A DNA stretch of 64,000 nucleotides from Streptomyces musisoli (GTDB taxonomy: Bacteria > Actinomycetota > Actinomycetes > Streptomycetales > Streptomycetaceae): positions 1-64,000 of the forward strand of contig NZ_JAERRH010000017.1 of assembly GCF_016741855.1 (NCBI RefSeq), written 5' to 3'. The position numbers and the translations under genes were made by a program. Of the stretch, positions 8,187-17,375 are shown piece after piece. Numbering within the stretch: position 1 is the stretch's first letter; the number at the start of each line of letters is the position of its first letter. The notes beneath the pieces were generated by a model. The model searched no databases. It was not told the DNA's origin and saw only the letters and a program-made list of their open reading frames with translations.

Positions 8187-9545
8187 TCAGCCCATGACGG
8201 TCCGGGAGGCGGCGCCCTCGGGCATGGGCCGTCTCCGGGAGAACGCGGCCAGGCCGACGACGAGTCCGGTGTGTTCGCCGGTGTACCGCAGCGGGTCGTG
8301 GTCGTGGTCGTGGCCGGCCTCGACGCGGTCGACCAGGGTGGCCAGGAACCGGCCCGCCAGAGGGGCGTTCTTGAACTGGTTGCCGCTCGTGCCCATCGCG
8401 ACGTAGAAGCCGGGCAGGTCGGTGCGGTCGTAGAGGGGGGCCCAGTCGTCGGCGGCGTCGTAGACGCCGGCGATGCCGGTCGGCCGGTTCGGCACGCGCA
8501 GGAGCGGGAACCGGCGTGCGGCCCTCGTCACTTGGGTGTCGAACCCGGTGGGCGTCGGATGCGGGTTGCACCGGTCGGGGTCGTCGAGCCATTCCATCGG
8601 GTCGCAGGCGGGCAGCGTGCTGCCGATGAGGAAGTGCCCGCCGTGGGGACGCACATAGGTCCCGAGATCGACATCGGCCACGACCGGGCCGGGCGTGGTC
8701 CCGGCGCCGCCCGGGCCCGGCGCGGTGGCACCGCCCCCAGGCACCGGTGCCGCCACCTGGTGGACCTCCTGGCGCAGCGGGCGCACCCCGACGGTGAACT
8801 CGGCCCCGACCCCGGCCATCCGGTTGAACGCGCCCGACCACGGCCCGGCGGCGTTGACCACCACTGGTGCCGTGACCACGGTGCCGTCGGCGAGCCGGAC
8901 GCCCGCCACCCGGCCGTCGCTGCGCAGGACTTCGACGACCGTGCGGTGGAACAGGAACCGCGCCCCGTTGCGGGCGGCGGCGTCCGCGAGATTCTGTGCC
9001 GCGAGCCGGGGATCGTCGACGAAGCCCGCGTCCGGCGTGAACAGCGCACCGAGTTCGCCTTCGGGGCCGGAGAAGAACGCCTCGTCCCGCAGGGACCTGG
9101 GCGGACCGTAGCGTCCCGCGTCGATGCCCGGGATCCTGCCGCGCAGCGTTGCGGCGTCCCAGCGCTCGTAGGGCACGCCGGCCCGCTCGAACAGGGCGAT
9201 GACCTCCGGGGTCCCGGAGCCCGGCGCGTCGAGGAGCACCGCTCCGGTCCGCACGAACGCCGCCAGGCCGGGGCCGCGCACGGTGCCCAGGTGCTCCGCC
9301 CACCGCGTCCAGCAGTGCCGGGACTCCCAGGCGGTGGCGACACCCTCCCAGGTCGAGTAGTTGAAGCGGATGATCGCGCTCGAGGCGCTGGTGGAGCCGT
9401 GGCCGGCGCCGCCGGACTTGTCGACGGCCACGACCCGGCGGCCGGTGCGCGCCAGTTCCAGTGCCACCGCGGCACCGATCACACCGACCCCCACGACGAC
9501 CGCGTCCGCGCCGGACGGAAGCGTGTCCGGTTCCCCTGCCGTCAT
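8187..9545 (-). CDS. FAD-dependent oxidoreductase, D-amino-acid/sarcosine oxidase (DAO) family
   Basis: A 452-residue flavoprotein. The N-terminus has the dinucleotide-binding motif VVVGVGVIGAAVALELA, then VVAVDKSGGAGHGSTSAS; later come VVNAAGPWSGAFN and, near the end, GFYVAMGTSGNQFKNAP. This is the layout of DAO-fold amine or amino-acid oxidases. The start ATG at 9545 overlaps the stop of the upstream ABC ATPase by four bases (TCAT at 9542-9545 on the plus strand), so translation is coupled. A low-complexity Gly/Pro/Thr insert sits in the middle. Coupling to a peptide-type importer suggests it oxidises the imported amine or amino-acid derivative. The substrate is not predictable. Confidence 0.9.
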   Translation of the reverse strand: MTAGEPDTLPSGADAVVVGVGVIGAAVALELARTGRRVVAVDKSGGAGHGSTSASSAIIRFNYSTWEGVATAWESRHCWTRWAEHLGTVRGPGLAAFVRTGAVLLDAPGSGTPEVIALFERAGVPYERWDAATLRGRIPGIDAGRYGPPRSLRDEAFFSGPEGELGALFTPDAGFVDDPRLAAQNLADAAARNGARFLFHRTVVEVLRSDGRVAGVRLADGTVVTAPVVVNAAGPWSGAFNRMAGVGAEFTVGVRPLRQEVHQVAAPVPGGGATAPGPGGAGTTPGPVVADVDLGTYVRPHGGHFLIGSTLPACDPMEWLDDPDRCNPHPTPTGFDTQVTRAARRFPLLRVPNRPTGIAGVYDAADDWAPLYDRTDLPGFYVAMGTSGNQFKNAPLAGRFLATLVDRVEAGHDHDHDPLRYTGEHTGLVVGLAAFSRRRPMPEGAASRTVMG

Positions 9546-10603
9546 GACGGGAGGCTCCCGGGGGTGCGCGGAGCCCGGTCGCCGTTCGCGCCCCGGTGCA
9601 CGCCACCGGCGTGGGGCGAGCCGTCGTCGGCGCGGTACGGGAAGTGGCACGCGGCGCGGTGCGGCTGCCCGGCCGCCTCCTGCTGGGGGTCCCGTACGGC
9701 GCAGACCTCCCGGCCGGGACGCCGGTTCGGCCCGACGGGACACCGTGGATGGAAGCGGCATCCGGCCGGTGGCGACGCGGGGTCGGGCACCTCTGCGGGC
9801 AGGAGGGGTTCCCCGGCCGGCCGTCGTCCGGCGTGCAGGCTCGGGACGGCGGACAGCAGCGTCCGGGTGTACGGGTGCCGGGGGCTGCGCAGCAGGTTCT
9901 CGGTGGATGCGGTCTCGACGACCCGGCCGAGGTACATCACGGCGACGACGTCCGACACATGGCGGACGGCGGCGAGGTCATGGCTGATGAACAGCATGGC
10001 GAAGCCCATACGGCGCTGGAGGTCCCGGAGCATGGTGAGGAGTGCCGCCCGGACCGAGACGTCGAGAGCCGAGGTGACCTCGTCGGCGATGAGGACCGCC
10101 GGGTCGACGGCGAGCGCGCGGGCGACGGCCACGCGTTGGCGCTGGCCGCCCGAGAGCCGCCCCGGCACACGGTCGGCGCAGCCGGCGTCCAGGCCGACCA
10201 GTTCCAGCAGTCCGCCGATGCGCTGTTCGCGGCTGCGGCGGTCCAGCCGGACGAAGGCCCCCGCCGATTCGGCGAGCGACTGGCGGACGGTCATCCGCGG
10301 GTCCAGTGCCGTGTCCGGGTCCTGGAACACGAGTTGGACCTGCTGTCCCAGCCGGCGCCGGTCGGCCGCCCTGCGCCGCCGGTACTCCCGCCCGCCGACC
10401 GTGATCCGCCCGGCACTCGGGCTGTCCAGTCCGACGACCGCACGGGCCAGGGTGGACTTCCCCGAACCGGACTCGCCGACCAGGCCGACCGTCCGGCCCC
10501 CGGGAACCTCCAGTGACACTCCGTCCACCGCCGTGACCGGACCGAACGGCCCGTGGTGGCGGACGGTGACGTCGTGCAGCGCCAGCCCTGCCCCTTCCCT
10601 CAC
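9542..10603 (-). CDS. Oligopeptide/dipeptide ABC transporter ATPase (DppF/OppF type)
   Basis: A 353-residue ATPase. Walker A is GLVGESGSGKSTLARAVVG, the signature is RLSGGQRQRVAVARALA, Walker B is VLIADEVTSALDVS, and the C-terminal oligopeptide extension has the cysteines of GCRFHPRCPVG. The GTG at 10603 is chosen because it overlaps the stop of the upstream gene (GTGA) and gives a normal N-terminus (VREGAGLALHDVTV). A longer upstream frame only adds repetitive Arg/Gly/Asp sequence opposite the repeats of the neighbouring gene. It is the second of the two ATPases expected for this importer class; the first is fused to the permease upstream. Confidence 0.93.
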   Translation of the reverse strand: MREGAGLALHDVTVRHHGPFGPVTAVDGVSLEVPGGRTVGLVGESGSGKSTLARAVVGLDSPSAGRITVGGREYRRRRAADRRRLGQQVQLVFQDPDTALDPRMTVRQSLAESAGAFVRLDRRSREQRIGGLLELVGLDAGCADRVPGRLSGGQRQRVAVARALAVDPAVLIADEVTSALDVSVRAALLTMLRDLQRRMGFAMLFISHDLAAVRHVSDVVAVMYLGRVVETASTENLLRSPRHPYTRTLLSAVPSLHAGRRPAGEPLLPAEVPDPASPPAGCRFHPRCPVGPNRRPGREVCAVRDPQQEAAGQPHRAACHFPYRADDGSPHAGGVHRGANGDRAPRTPGSLPS

Positions 10604-12615
10604 TTCTCCGCCTCTTCCTTCTCCACCACGTCGGTCTCCGTCACGTCGGTCTCCGTCATGCCGGTCTCCGCCGCTTCGGTCGCCGCCGCTTCGGTCACAC
10701 GCTGTCCGCGGAACGGGGCCGGGGGCAGCGGTCCCCAGCAGGCGACCTCGTGCTCCGGGCCGAGCGGGGACAGCACGGGGCTCTCCACGGCACACCGGTC
10801 CAGCCGGTGCGGACAGCGGTCGTGGAACGGGCATCCCGGGGCCGTGGCGCACGGATCGGGCGGTCCCCCCTCGATGGTGCGCAGGGGACGGTCACGGTCC
10901 GCGGCCAGGTCGGGGACCGAGGCGACGAGCATCCGGGTGTAGGGATGCCGTGCGCCGGCCGCCAGCTCACGGGCGGGGAGGTTCTCCACGATCGTTCCCC
11001 CGTACATGACCAGGACCCGGTCGCAGGCGTCGGCCACCAGGGCGATGTCGTGGCTGATGAAGAGGATCGCGGTGGCGTCGTCGCGCCGGATACGGCGGAG
11101 CAGGTCCATGATCTGCCGCTGCACGGTGACGTCCAGGGCCGTCGTCGGCTCGTCCGCGACGATGAGGGCGGGCCGCATCATCGAGGCGGCGGCGATCGCC
11201 ACGCGCTGGCGCTGACCGCCGGACAGCTGGAAGGGACGGGAGCGCAGCAGCCGGCGCCCGCCGGGCAGCGCGACCCGCTGGAGCGCGGCCAGGGCCTGCT
11301 CGACGGCCTGGGCCCGAGGGGTGCCGTGGTGTGCGCGCACGGCCTCCGTCATCTGCGTCCCGATGCGCAGCGACGGGTTGAAGGCCGACGCCGGGTTCTG
11401 GAAGATCATCGCCATTCCCGTCGCCAACCGCCGGCGTCGCTCTCCGCGTGACGACGACCCGGCGTCCGCGCCGAGGAACCGGTGGGTGCCCCAGGTCGCG
11501 CGGGCGCCGTCCGGCAGCAGGTCGGCGATGGCCAGCGCCGTCAGCGACTTGCCGGAGCCGGACTCGCCGACCAGGCCGACCATCTCACCGCGGCGCAGGG
11601 CGAGGGTGACACCGCGGACGGGCCGGACCACCCGGTCCGTCGCGGGCAGGACGACCCGCAGGTCCTCCACCTCCAGCACGTGGTCCGCGGCCGCCGGGCG
11701 GCCGGCGCGTGCCGGGTGTGCCGTGGGTTCCTCCGGCTGCCGTGGGCGGGCGCGTCGCGCGGCGGCTCCGGCCAGCACCTCGCCGAGCAGCTGGAACGCG
11801 ACGGCGGCGAAGGCGATGGCGATGCCGGGTGCCACGGCGGGCAGCGGTTCGGTGTAGATGCGGTCCAGGCCCTGGCTCAGCAGGAGCCCCCAGTCGTACG
11901 AGGGGGGCTGCGCCCCCAGTCCGAGGAAGCTCAGTCCCGACAGGGCCACGAGCGCCGAGCCCGCGGCGACCGTGGTGTTGAGCACCAGCGGTTCGGCGAT
12001 GTGGGGCAGGACGTGGCGCAGGAGGAGCCGGTGGCGGCGCAGTCCCAGCACCCGCGCCGCCGCCATGAAGTCGGTGCCGGCCACTGTGGCGGCGAGGGTC
12101 TGCGTGATCCGCGCGAAGCCCGGTGCGCAGGCGACGGCGAGTGCGCACACCGCCCCGTCCGCGCCCGCGCCGAAGAGGGCCGCGAAGAACATCGCGACGA
12201 GGAGCGCGGGGAAGGCCAGCAGGAGGTTGATCAGGGCTCCCAGCAGGCGGCGGGCGCGCCCGCCCACGACGGCGGTGAGCGCGCCGAGCGTGATCCCGGC
12301 CGCCGCCCCGAGGAGCGTGGCCGCGACGGCCGGCAGCAGGGAGGGCCAGGTCGCCGCGAGCAGCCGGGCGAGCAGGTCGCGGCCGAGGCGGTCCGTGCCG
12401 AGCAGGTGCTCCGCGGTGGGCCCCCGCAGCACCGCCGAGGGGTCCGGACGGTCGGCGGCCGTCCTCCACAGCACCGCCCCCGCGACGGCCGGTACGGCGA
12501 GCGTCCCGAGCATCACCAGGGTGGTCGCGCCCAGGGGCGAGGCCCAGCCCGACCGGGACGCGCCGGAGCGGCCGGCGGCACGCGGTGCGGCGGGGCGGAG
12601 GGAGGACGGCACCAT
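10600..12615 (-). CDS. Fused peptide ABC permease and ATPase (DppC-DppD in one chain)
   Basis: A 671-residue fusion. Residues about 1-300 are a DppC-type permease (LLGTDRLGRDLLARLL, several hydrophobic helices, and a coupling loop near FMAAARVLGLRRHRLLLRHV). Residues about 320-650 are a DppD-type ATPase (Walker A GLVGESGSGKSLTALAIADL, signature FQLSGGQRQRVAIAAAS, Walker B LIVADEPTTALDV, cysteines in GCPFHDRCPH). In most genomes these are separate genes. The last 30 residues form a Thr/Glu-rich tail with a repeated TETDV unit, encoded by a short tandem repeat near 10,620-10,690, and look dispensable. It starts 5 bases after the DppB-type permease stop. Confidence 0.93.
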   Translation of the reverse strand: MVPSSLRPAAPRAAGRSGASRSGWASPLGATTLVMLGTLAVPAVAGAVLWRTAADRPDPSAVLRGPTAEHLLGTDRLGRDLLARLLAATWPSLLPAVAATLLGAAAGITLGALTAVVGGRARRLLGALINLLLAFPALLVAMFFAALFGAGADGAVCALAVACAPGFARITQTLAATVAGTDFMAAARVLGLRRHRLLLRHVLPHIAEPLVLNTTVAAGSALVALSGLSFLGLGAQPPSYDWGLLLSQGLDRIYTEPLPAVAPGIAIAFAAVAFQLLGEVLAGAAARRARPRQPEEPTAHPARAGRPAAADHVLEVEDLRVVLPATDRVVRPVRGVTLALRRGEMVGLVGESGSGKSLTALAIADLLPDGARATWGTHRFLGADAGSSSRGERRRRLATGMAMIFQNPASAFNPSLRIGTQMTEAVRAHHGTPRAQAVEQALAALQRVALPGGRRLLRSRPFQLSGGQRQRVAIAAASMMRPALIVADEPTTALDVTVQRQIMDLLRRIRRDDATAILFISHDIALVADACDRVLVMYGGTIVENLPARELAAGARHPYTRMLVASVPDLAADRDRPLRTIEGGPPDPCATAPGCPFHDRCPHRLDRCAVESPVLSPLGPEHEVACWGPLPPAPFRGQRVTEAAATEAAETGMTETDVTETDVVEKEEAEK

Positions 12616-12619
12616 CGGA

Positions 12620-13606
12620 TCACGCCTTCCGGATGACCGATCGGGGGTCGAGCAGCGCGAGGGCCAGATCGACCAGGAAGTTCACCACGAGGACGGCCGA
12701 GCCCAGCACCAGGACCGACGCCTCGACGACGGCGTGGTCCTGCGCGGCCACGGACTGGGCCATCGCCGAACCGATGCCCGGCCAGGCGAACACCTTCTCG
12801 ACCAGTACGGTTCCCGCGATCAGGGCCGGCAGGAGGTTCCCGGCGAGCGTCAGCGACGCGGTCAGCGTGTTCGGAACCACGTGCCGCAGGTGGAGCGGGA
12901 CGGCGGGCAGCCGTTTCGCGCGGGCGGCACGCACATGGTCCGACGCGAGGACCTTGAGCGTCTCCACCCGTACGATCCGCAGCAGGACCGCGGTCGGGGC
13001 GAACGCGAGCGCGAGCACGGGCAGCACGTAGGACCGGGGACCGAGGTCGCCGGCCACCGGGAAGAGACGCAGGGCGACCGCCAGTTGCGCGGTGAGACCC
13101 GCCGCGAGCACGAAGTCCGGCACGCCCGCCATGACGGAGGTGGTGGCGGTGAACGCCAGCTCCACCCGGGGCCGCCGCCCCCCGCGTGTCCACACCGCGG
13201 CGAGCAGCCCCCCGGGAAGGGCGACGGCGAGTACGCAGACGAACGCCAGGACGGCCAGCAGCAAGGTGGCCGGCAGGCGTGCCCTGATCAGGTCGGCCAC
13301 CGGCTCGCCGGTGACCAGGGAGACCCCGAGGTCCCCATGGGTCAGATGGCGCAGGTACTGCCGGTACTGGTCCGGCAGACCACGGTCCAGACCGAGTTCG
13401 TGCCGCTTCGCCGCCACCAGGTCCGGCGGGGCGTCCACGCCCAGCGCGGCCCGGACGGGGTCACCGGGCACCAGCCGGATCATCGCGAACGAAGCGGTGA
13501 CGACGACGAAGAGGGAGACCGTCAGCCGCACCGCTCGCCGGCCGCAGAACACCGCCCACGGGTGGCGCCGGGCCAGGGCACCGAGCCGTGCGGACACGGT
13601 CGTCAT
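12620..13606 (-). CDS. Peptide ABC transporter permease (DppB type)
   Basis: A 328-residue membrane protein. It has an N-terminal helix followed by the family sequence FAMIRLVPGDPVRAALG, then DQYRQYLRHLTHGDLGVSLV, and a C-terminal set of helices with the coupling motif LASDHVRAARAKRLPAVPL and FAWPGIGSAMAQSV. The start ATG at 13606 has GAGGAGG a few bases upstream. It pairs with the fused DppC-like domain to form the membrane channel. It lies between the substrate-binding lipoprotein and the fusion gene. Confidence 0.95.
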   Translation of the reverse strand: MTTVSARLGALARRHPWAVFCGRRAVRLTVSLFVVVTASFAMIRLVPGDPVRAALGVDAPPDLVAAKRHELGLDRGLPDQYRQYLRHLTHGDLGVSLVTGEPVADLIRARLPATLLLAVLAFVCVLAVALPGGLLAAVWTRGGRRPRVELAFTATTSVMAGVPDFVLAAGLTAQLAVALRLFPVAGDLGPRSYVLPVLALAFAPTAVLLRIVRVETLKVLASDHVRAARAKRLPAVPLHLRHVVPNTLTASLTLAGNLLPALIAGTVLVEKVFAWPGIGSAMAQSVAAQDHAVVEASVLVLGSAVLVVNFLVDLALALLDPRSVIRKA

Positions 13607-13651
13607 GGGAGACCTCCTCGACGGGTGGCGGGCCGCGTGCGGCGGCCGCCG

Positions 13652-15259
13652 CTATCTGTGCAGGCGGATGCTGGTCGGGACGATCCGGCCGCCGGGCGCG
13701 ACGGCGAAGGTCGTCCGGTAGCCGTACACCGTGCCCGTGCCGTCGGCGACGGGCAGCGCGTCGGCCGAGCGGAACAGCGCCGCGGCGGCCCTGTTCCAGT
13801 CCGCGCAGCCGGCCGTGCCCGGCGCGCGCAGCGCGAGGGCGACGGAGCGGTCGTACGCGCGGTTGGCGACGTGCGCGAAGTTCAGTCCCCGGGACGGCGG
13901 CGGGCCGGAGAAGTACGGGACGAGCTGCGCGGGCAGCGGCGGACCCGGCGAGCTGCCGACCACGGCGTCGAAGTCGCCGCTCTGGTACATGGCCTGCATC
14001 ACCGCGTTGCGGCTCTCGCTGACGAGGTCGACGTCCGCGCCCAGTGCCTGCCAGGTGGCGGCCATCAGTTCGGCGACCGCGGGAAGGGTGGAGCCGAAGT
14101 CGGCGCTGCTGAGCAGCCGCAGCCGCAGCGGCCTGCCGTGCTTCACCAGCCTGCCGCGGGCGTCCTTCGTCCAGCCCGTGGTGTCCAGGGCCGTCACGGC
14201 GCCGTGCGCGGGCAGGTTCCCGCCCGCCACGTCGGCGTGGCAGACGGAGTCCGCGGCGGTCAGGTGGCTCGCGGGCGTTCCGTCGCCGCCGGTCGCCACG
14301 TTGGCGAGGCCCTTGCGGTCCAGGGCGCCCACCAGTGCCCGGCGCAGCACGGGATCGCTCAGGGGACGGCCGGGCCGTTCGTTGAAGAAGGTCAGCCCCA
14401 CCACGGTCGGCACCCGGGCGGTGGCCAGGCCGTGGCCGGTCAGCCGCGCGCGGTCCGGGCCCGTCACCGAGGCGATGTTCACGCCGCCCGTGAGCAGCAG
14501 GTTCGCCACCGTGGACTCCTGCGGCACCACGGACACCACGATCCGCTCGGGCTGGCCCGCGGCCGAGTTGGTCGTTCCGCGCGGCCCCCACGTGTACCCC
14601 TTGCGCCGTGTGAAGAGGTACGGACCGCCCGAGGTGTAGCCGCTCAGCACGTACGGCCCGGTGCCCCGCGTGCTCCGGTCCAGGACGGCGGGGTCCGCGA
14701 GCCCGGCGGGGCAGACGACGGGCACCAGACCGATCGTCCGCTCGATGAAGCTGTACGGTGACGCCATCCGCACCGACACCGTCCGTGTCGCGTCGTCGGC
14801 CGACACCGTGAACGGCACACCGGGCAGTGCCGCCCGGGCGCCGACGAGCCGGTTGCGGGGATCGCTCGCATACCGCAGTGACCGGGCCACCCCGGAAGCC
14901 GTGAGGGCCGTGCCGTCGGAGCAGGTCACGCCCTTGCGCAGGGTGAAACGCGCGGAAGTGGCTCCGGCCCGCCACTTCCCGGCCAGGCCCGACACCACCC
15001 GCCCGTCCGGTGCCACGGTGACCAGCGAGTCGTAGGCGTAGGGAGCGAGGGCCGAGCCGAACTGGGCGTACGGATGGAAACTCGGGGTCTCGGAGGCGGT
15101 GGCGATCGTGACGGTGCCGCCTACGACGACAGGGGTGCGGGTCGATGACACGTCGCCGCCGCCGCAACCGGCCAGCACGGCTGACGCGAGAGCGGCGGAC
15201 GCCACCGCGGCCGACCGGGCCCTGGGGAACGACACGGTTCGGCGGTGCATGGCGCTCAT
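13652..15259 (-). CDS. ABC transporter substrate-binding lipoprotein, solute-binding family 5
   Basis: A 535-residue exported protein. Its signal peptide ends in a lipobox (SAVLAGCGGG), so it is probably anchored to the membrane by a lipidated cysteine. The body has the family 5 pattern: ETPSFHPYAQFGSALAPYAYDSL, later RFTLRKGVTCSDGTALTA, and RGTGPYVLSGYTSGGPYLF. It is the first gene of the minus-strand import operon. Two in-frame ATGs (15259 and 15250) are possible starts. Family members bind peptides, opines, nickel chelates or sugars; here the linked oxidoreductase and peptidase favour a peptide or amino-acid derivative. Confidence 0.92.
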   Translation of the reverse strand: MSAMHRRTVSFPRARSAAVASAALASAVLAGCGGGDVSSTRTPVVVGGTVTIATASETPSFHPYAQFGSALAPYAYDSLVTVAPDGRVVSGLAGKWRAGATSARFTLRKGVTCSDGTALTASGVARSLRYASDPRNRLVGARAALPGVPFTVSADDATRTVSVRMASPYSFIERTIGLVPVVCPAGLADPAVLDRSTRGTGPYVLSGYTSGGPYLFTRRKGYTWGPRGTTNSAAGQPERIVVSVVPQESTVANLLLTGGVNIASVTGPDRARLTGHGLATARVPTVVGLTFFNERPGRPLSDPVLRRALVGALDRKGLANVATGGDGTPASHLTAADSVCHADVAGGNLPAHGAVTALDTTGWTKDARGRLVKHGRPLRLRLLSSADFGSTLPAVAELMAATWQALGADVDLVSESRNAVMQAMYQSGDFDAVVGSSPGPPLPAQLVPYFSGPPPSRGLNFAHVANRAYDRSVALALRAPGTAGCADWNRAAAALFRSADALPVADGTGTVYGYRTTFAVAPGGRIVPTSIRLHR

Positions 15260-15407
15260 CGTGCCACCGGGAGCGACGGCGCCGGAGCGGCTCCCCCGGG
15301 CCGGACACGAACGGGCCGGACGATTTCCCCCGTCCGAGTGAGGCCGTCCGACGCGCGGTCGGCCGCCGTTCCTGATGCCGCGTCACTTCTGCCCGCACAC
15401 TGGCACC
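15260..15407. promoter_or_regulatory. Divergent promoter region between the import operon and the DUF885 gene
   Basis: 148 bases separate the lipoprotein start (minus) from the DUF885 start (plus). Both transcripts must begin here. I see no clear inverted repeat or consensus promoter that I would trust. Confidence 0.5.
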
Positions 15408-17156
15408 ATGGCGAACCACTCAGCGGACTCCCCGGACGGCTCGGCGGCGCGGGAGGTCGACCGGCTCGCGGCCTCGTACTGGGACTTCCTGCTCGCGCGC
15501 GAGCCGTCGCTGCGGAGCCGCCGCGGGCTGCCGGTCGAGTCGCTGCCGGGGGTGTCCGCCGCGGAGGCCGACGAGCGCGCCGGGTTCGCGGCAGGGGTGC
15601 TGAACCGGCTGGGTGCGCTGCGGCCCGCGGCGCTGCCGGGTCCCGCCGCCGACACCGCGGGCTTCCTCCGGGCGCTGGCCGAACAGGAAGCGGAGGCGGG
15701 ACGGTTCCACTGGCTCACCCCCACCGCCACTCCGTACCAGCTGTTCCGCCTCCAGCAGTACGGTGACGCGGTATTCCGCCCGTTCCGCTTCGAGGACCGG
15801 GGCGACGCGGACCGGTACGTGTCCCTCGTACGGGATCTGGCCCGCTGCGTCGCGACGATCGGTGACAAGGCGGCCGGGCAGGCGGCACGGGGCTTCCGTG
15901 TCCCGGCCCCGGCGCTGCCCGGGGTGCGCACCACCCTCACCGGGCTGCGGGCATCGGTGACGCGGTACGTCCGGGCGGACGACGAGCGGCTCACCCTGCT
16001 CGACGCGGCGAGCCGGGGCCGTCTGCGCGACGCGGTGGCGGGGCTCGTGGCCGCCGAGCTGGAGCCGGCGTTCGACCGCCTGCTCGCCCTCGTGAGCGAC
16101 CCGGACTACCTCGGGCGGGCACCGCGGGCCGTCGGATGGGCCCGCTACCCGGAGGGCGAGGCGGCCTACCGGGCCTTCGTCAGGACGTACACGTCCGGTG
16201 ACACACCACCCGAGCGCCTCCACGAACTCGGCCGGGAACACTGCCGCGAACTCGGCGAGCGGATGCGGGAGATGCGCGGCACGCTCGGCTTCACGGGGTC
16301 GGAAGCGGAGTTCCGTGAACGGCTCGCGACCGAGCCCCGCCTGTACGCCGCCACCCCCCAGGAGGTGGAGGCCCGCTACCGCGGACACCTCGACCGCCTC
16401 ACACCGCTGCTGCCGCGCTGGTTCGCGGTCCTGCCCCGCGCCCCCTACGGCGTGGCCCGGCTCGATCCGGCGCTGGAGGCGTCGATGACGTTCGGCTACT
16501 ACGAACCGCCGACCGCCGCGCAGCCGGTGGGACGCTACCGCTACAACGCCTCCGACCTGGCGCACCGGTCACTGCTCGGTGCGGCCGCGCTGATCTACCA
16601 CGAGCTGGCGCCCGGACATCACTTCCACCTCGCCCGGCAGGCGGAGAACACCGCGCTGCCCGACCTGCGGCGCGAACTGGTGGCCTTCAGCGGGTTCGAG
16701 GAGGGCTGGGCGGAGTACGCGGCGGGACTCGCCTGGGAGATGGGGCTGTACGACGACCCGTGGGACGCGTACGGACGCCTGGCCCATGAACGGTTCACCG
16801 CGCAGCGCCTCGTCGTCGACACCGGGCTCAACCTCGGGACCATGACGCTGGAGCAGGCACGCACCTTCATGCGCGCCCACGCGGCGGCCGAGTCCGAGGG
16901 GCAGATCACCACCGAGCTGCTGCGCTACGCGACCGACATGCCGGGACAGGCGCTGACGTACCGGGCGGGTCATGCGGAGTTCACGGCATTGCGGGCGGCG
17001 TGCGAACGCGGCGCCGGAGCCGCGTTCGACGTGCGCGCCTTCCACGAGACCGTGCTGGCCGGCGGCGCACTCCCGTTCCCCGCCCTGCGCCGGCGGCTGG
17101 CGCGAGAACTGCCCGCCCGGCCGGCGGTGGTCCGGAGTCCAGGCCGTGGTACATGA
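15408..17156 (+). CDS. DUF885 family protein, probable zinc metallopeptidase
   Basis: A 582-residue protein with the DUF885 hallmark YHELAPGHHFHLARQ, an HExxH-like zinc site followed by GHH, and a later EGWAEYAAGLAWEMG that would supply the third ligand. Other features are VQADRT-type C-terminal residues outside the domain and FMRAHAAAESEGQITTELLRY, typical of the family's helical end. ATG 15408 is preferred over an in-frame ATG at 15375, which only adds an Arg/His-rich stub. It is divergent from the peptide import operon, which suggests intracellular breakdown of imported peptides. No signal peptide. Confidence 0.88.
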   Translation: MANHSADSPDGSAAREVDRLAASYWDFLLAREPSLRSRRGLPVESLPGVSAAEADERAGFAAGVLNRLGALRPAALPGPAADTAGFLRALAEQEAEAGRFHWLTPTATPYQLFRLQQYGDAVFRPFRFEDRGDADRYVSLVRDLARCVATIGDKAAGQAARGFRVPAPALPGVRTTLTGLRASVTRYVRADDERLTLLDAASRGRLRDAVAGLVAAELEPAFDRLLALVSDPDYLGRAPRAVGWARYPEGEAAYRAFVRTYTSGDTPPERLHELGREHCRELGERMREMRGTLGFTGSEAEFRERLATEPRLYAATPQEVEARYRGHLDRLTPLLPRWFAVLPRAPYGVARLDPALEASMTFGYYEPPTAAQPVGRYRYNASDLAHRSLLGAAALIYHELAPGHHFHLARQAENTALPDLRRELVAFSGFEEGWAEYAAGLAWEMGLYDDPWDAYGRLAHERFTAQRLVVDTGLNLGTMTLEQARTFMRAHAAAESEGQITTELLRYATDMPGQALTYRAGHAEFTALRAACERGAGAAFDVRAFHETVLAGGALPFPALRRRLARELPARPAVVRSPGRGT

Positions 17157-17375
17157 CGTGCAGGCCGACCGGACCGGGCGTCGGGTGCCGGGCCTGGGCG
17201 GCCCCGGCAGGGTTCCGCCCCGGCCCGTCGGCCGCCCGCACGGCTGTGGCGGCGGGCGGGACCCGGCACCGCGCATGGCGCCGGCGGGGCTTTCGGGGGA
17301 CGATGCTGGAGCCGGGTGCCGGGACGCGCGGTGTCCGCGGCGGCGACCACGAAAGCTGGGACGGAAGAGGGAACC

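Noticed and set aside
15408..17156. Reading the DUF885 gene as part of the import operon
   Set aside because: It is on the opposite strand with its own upstream region, so it is divergent and not co-transcribed.
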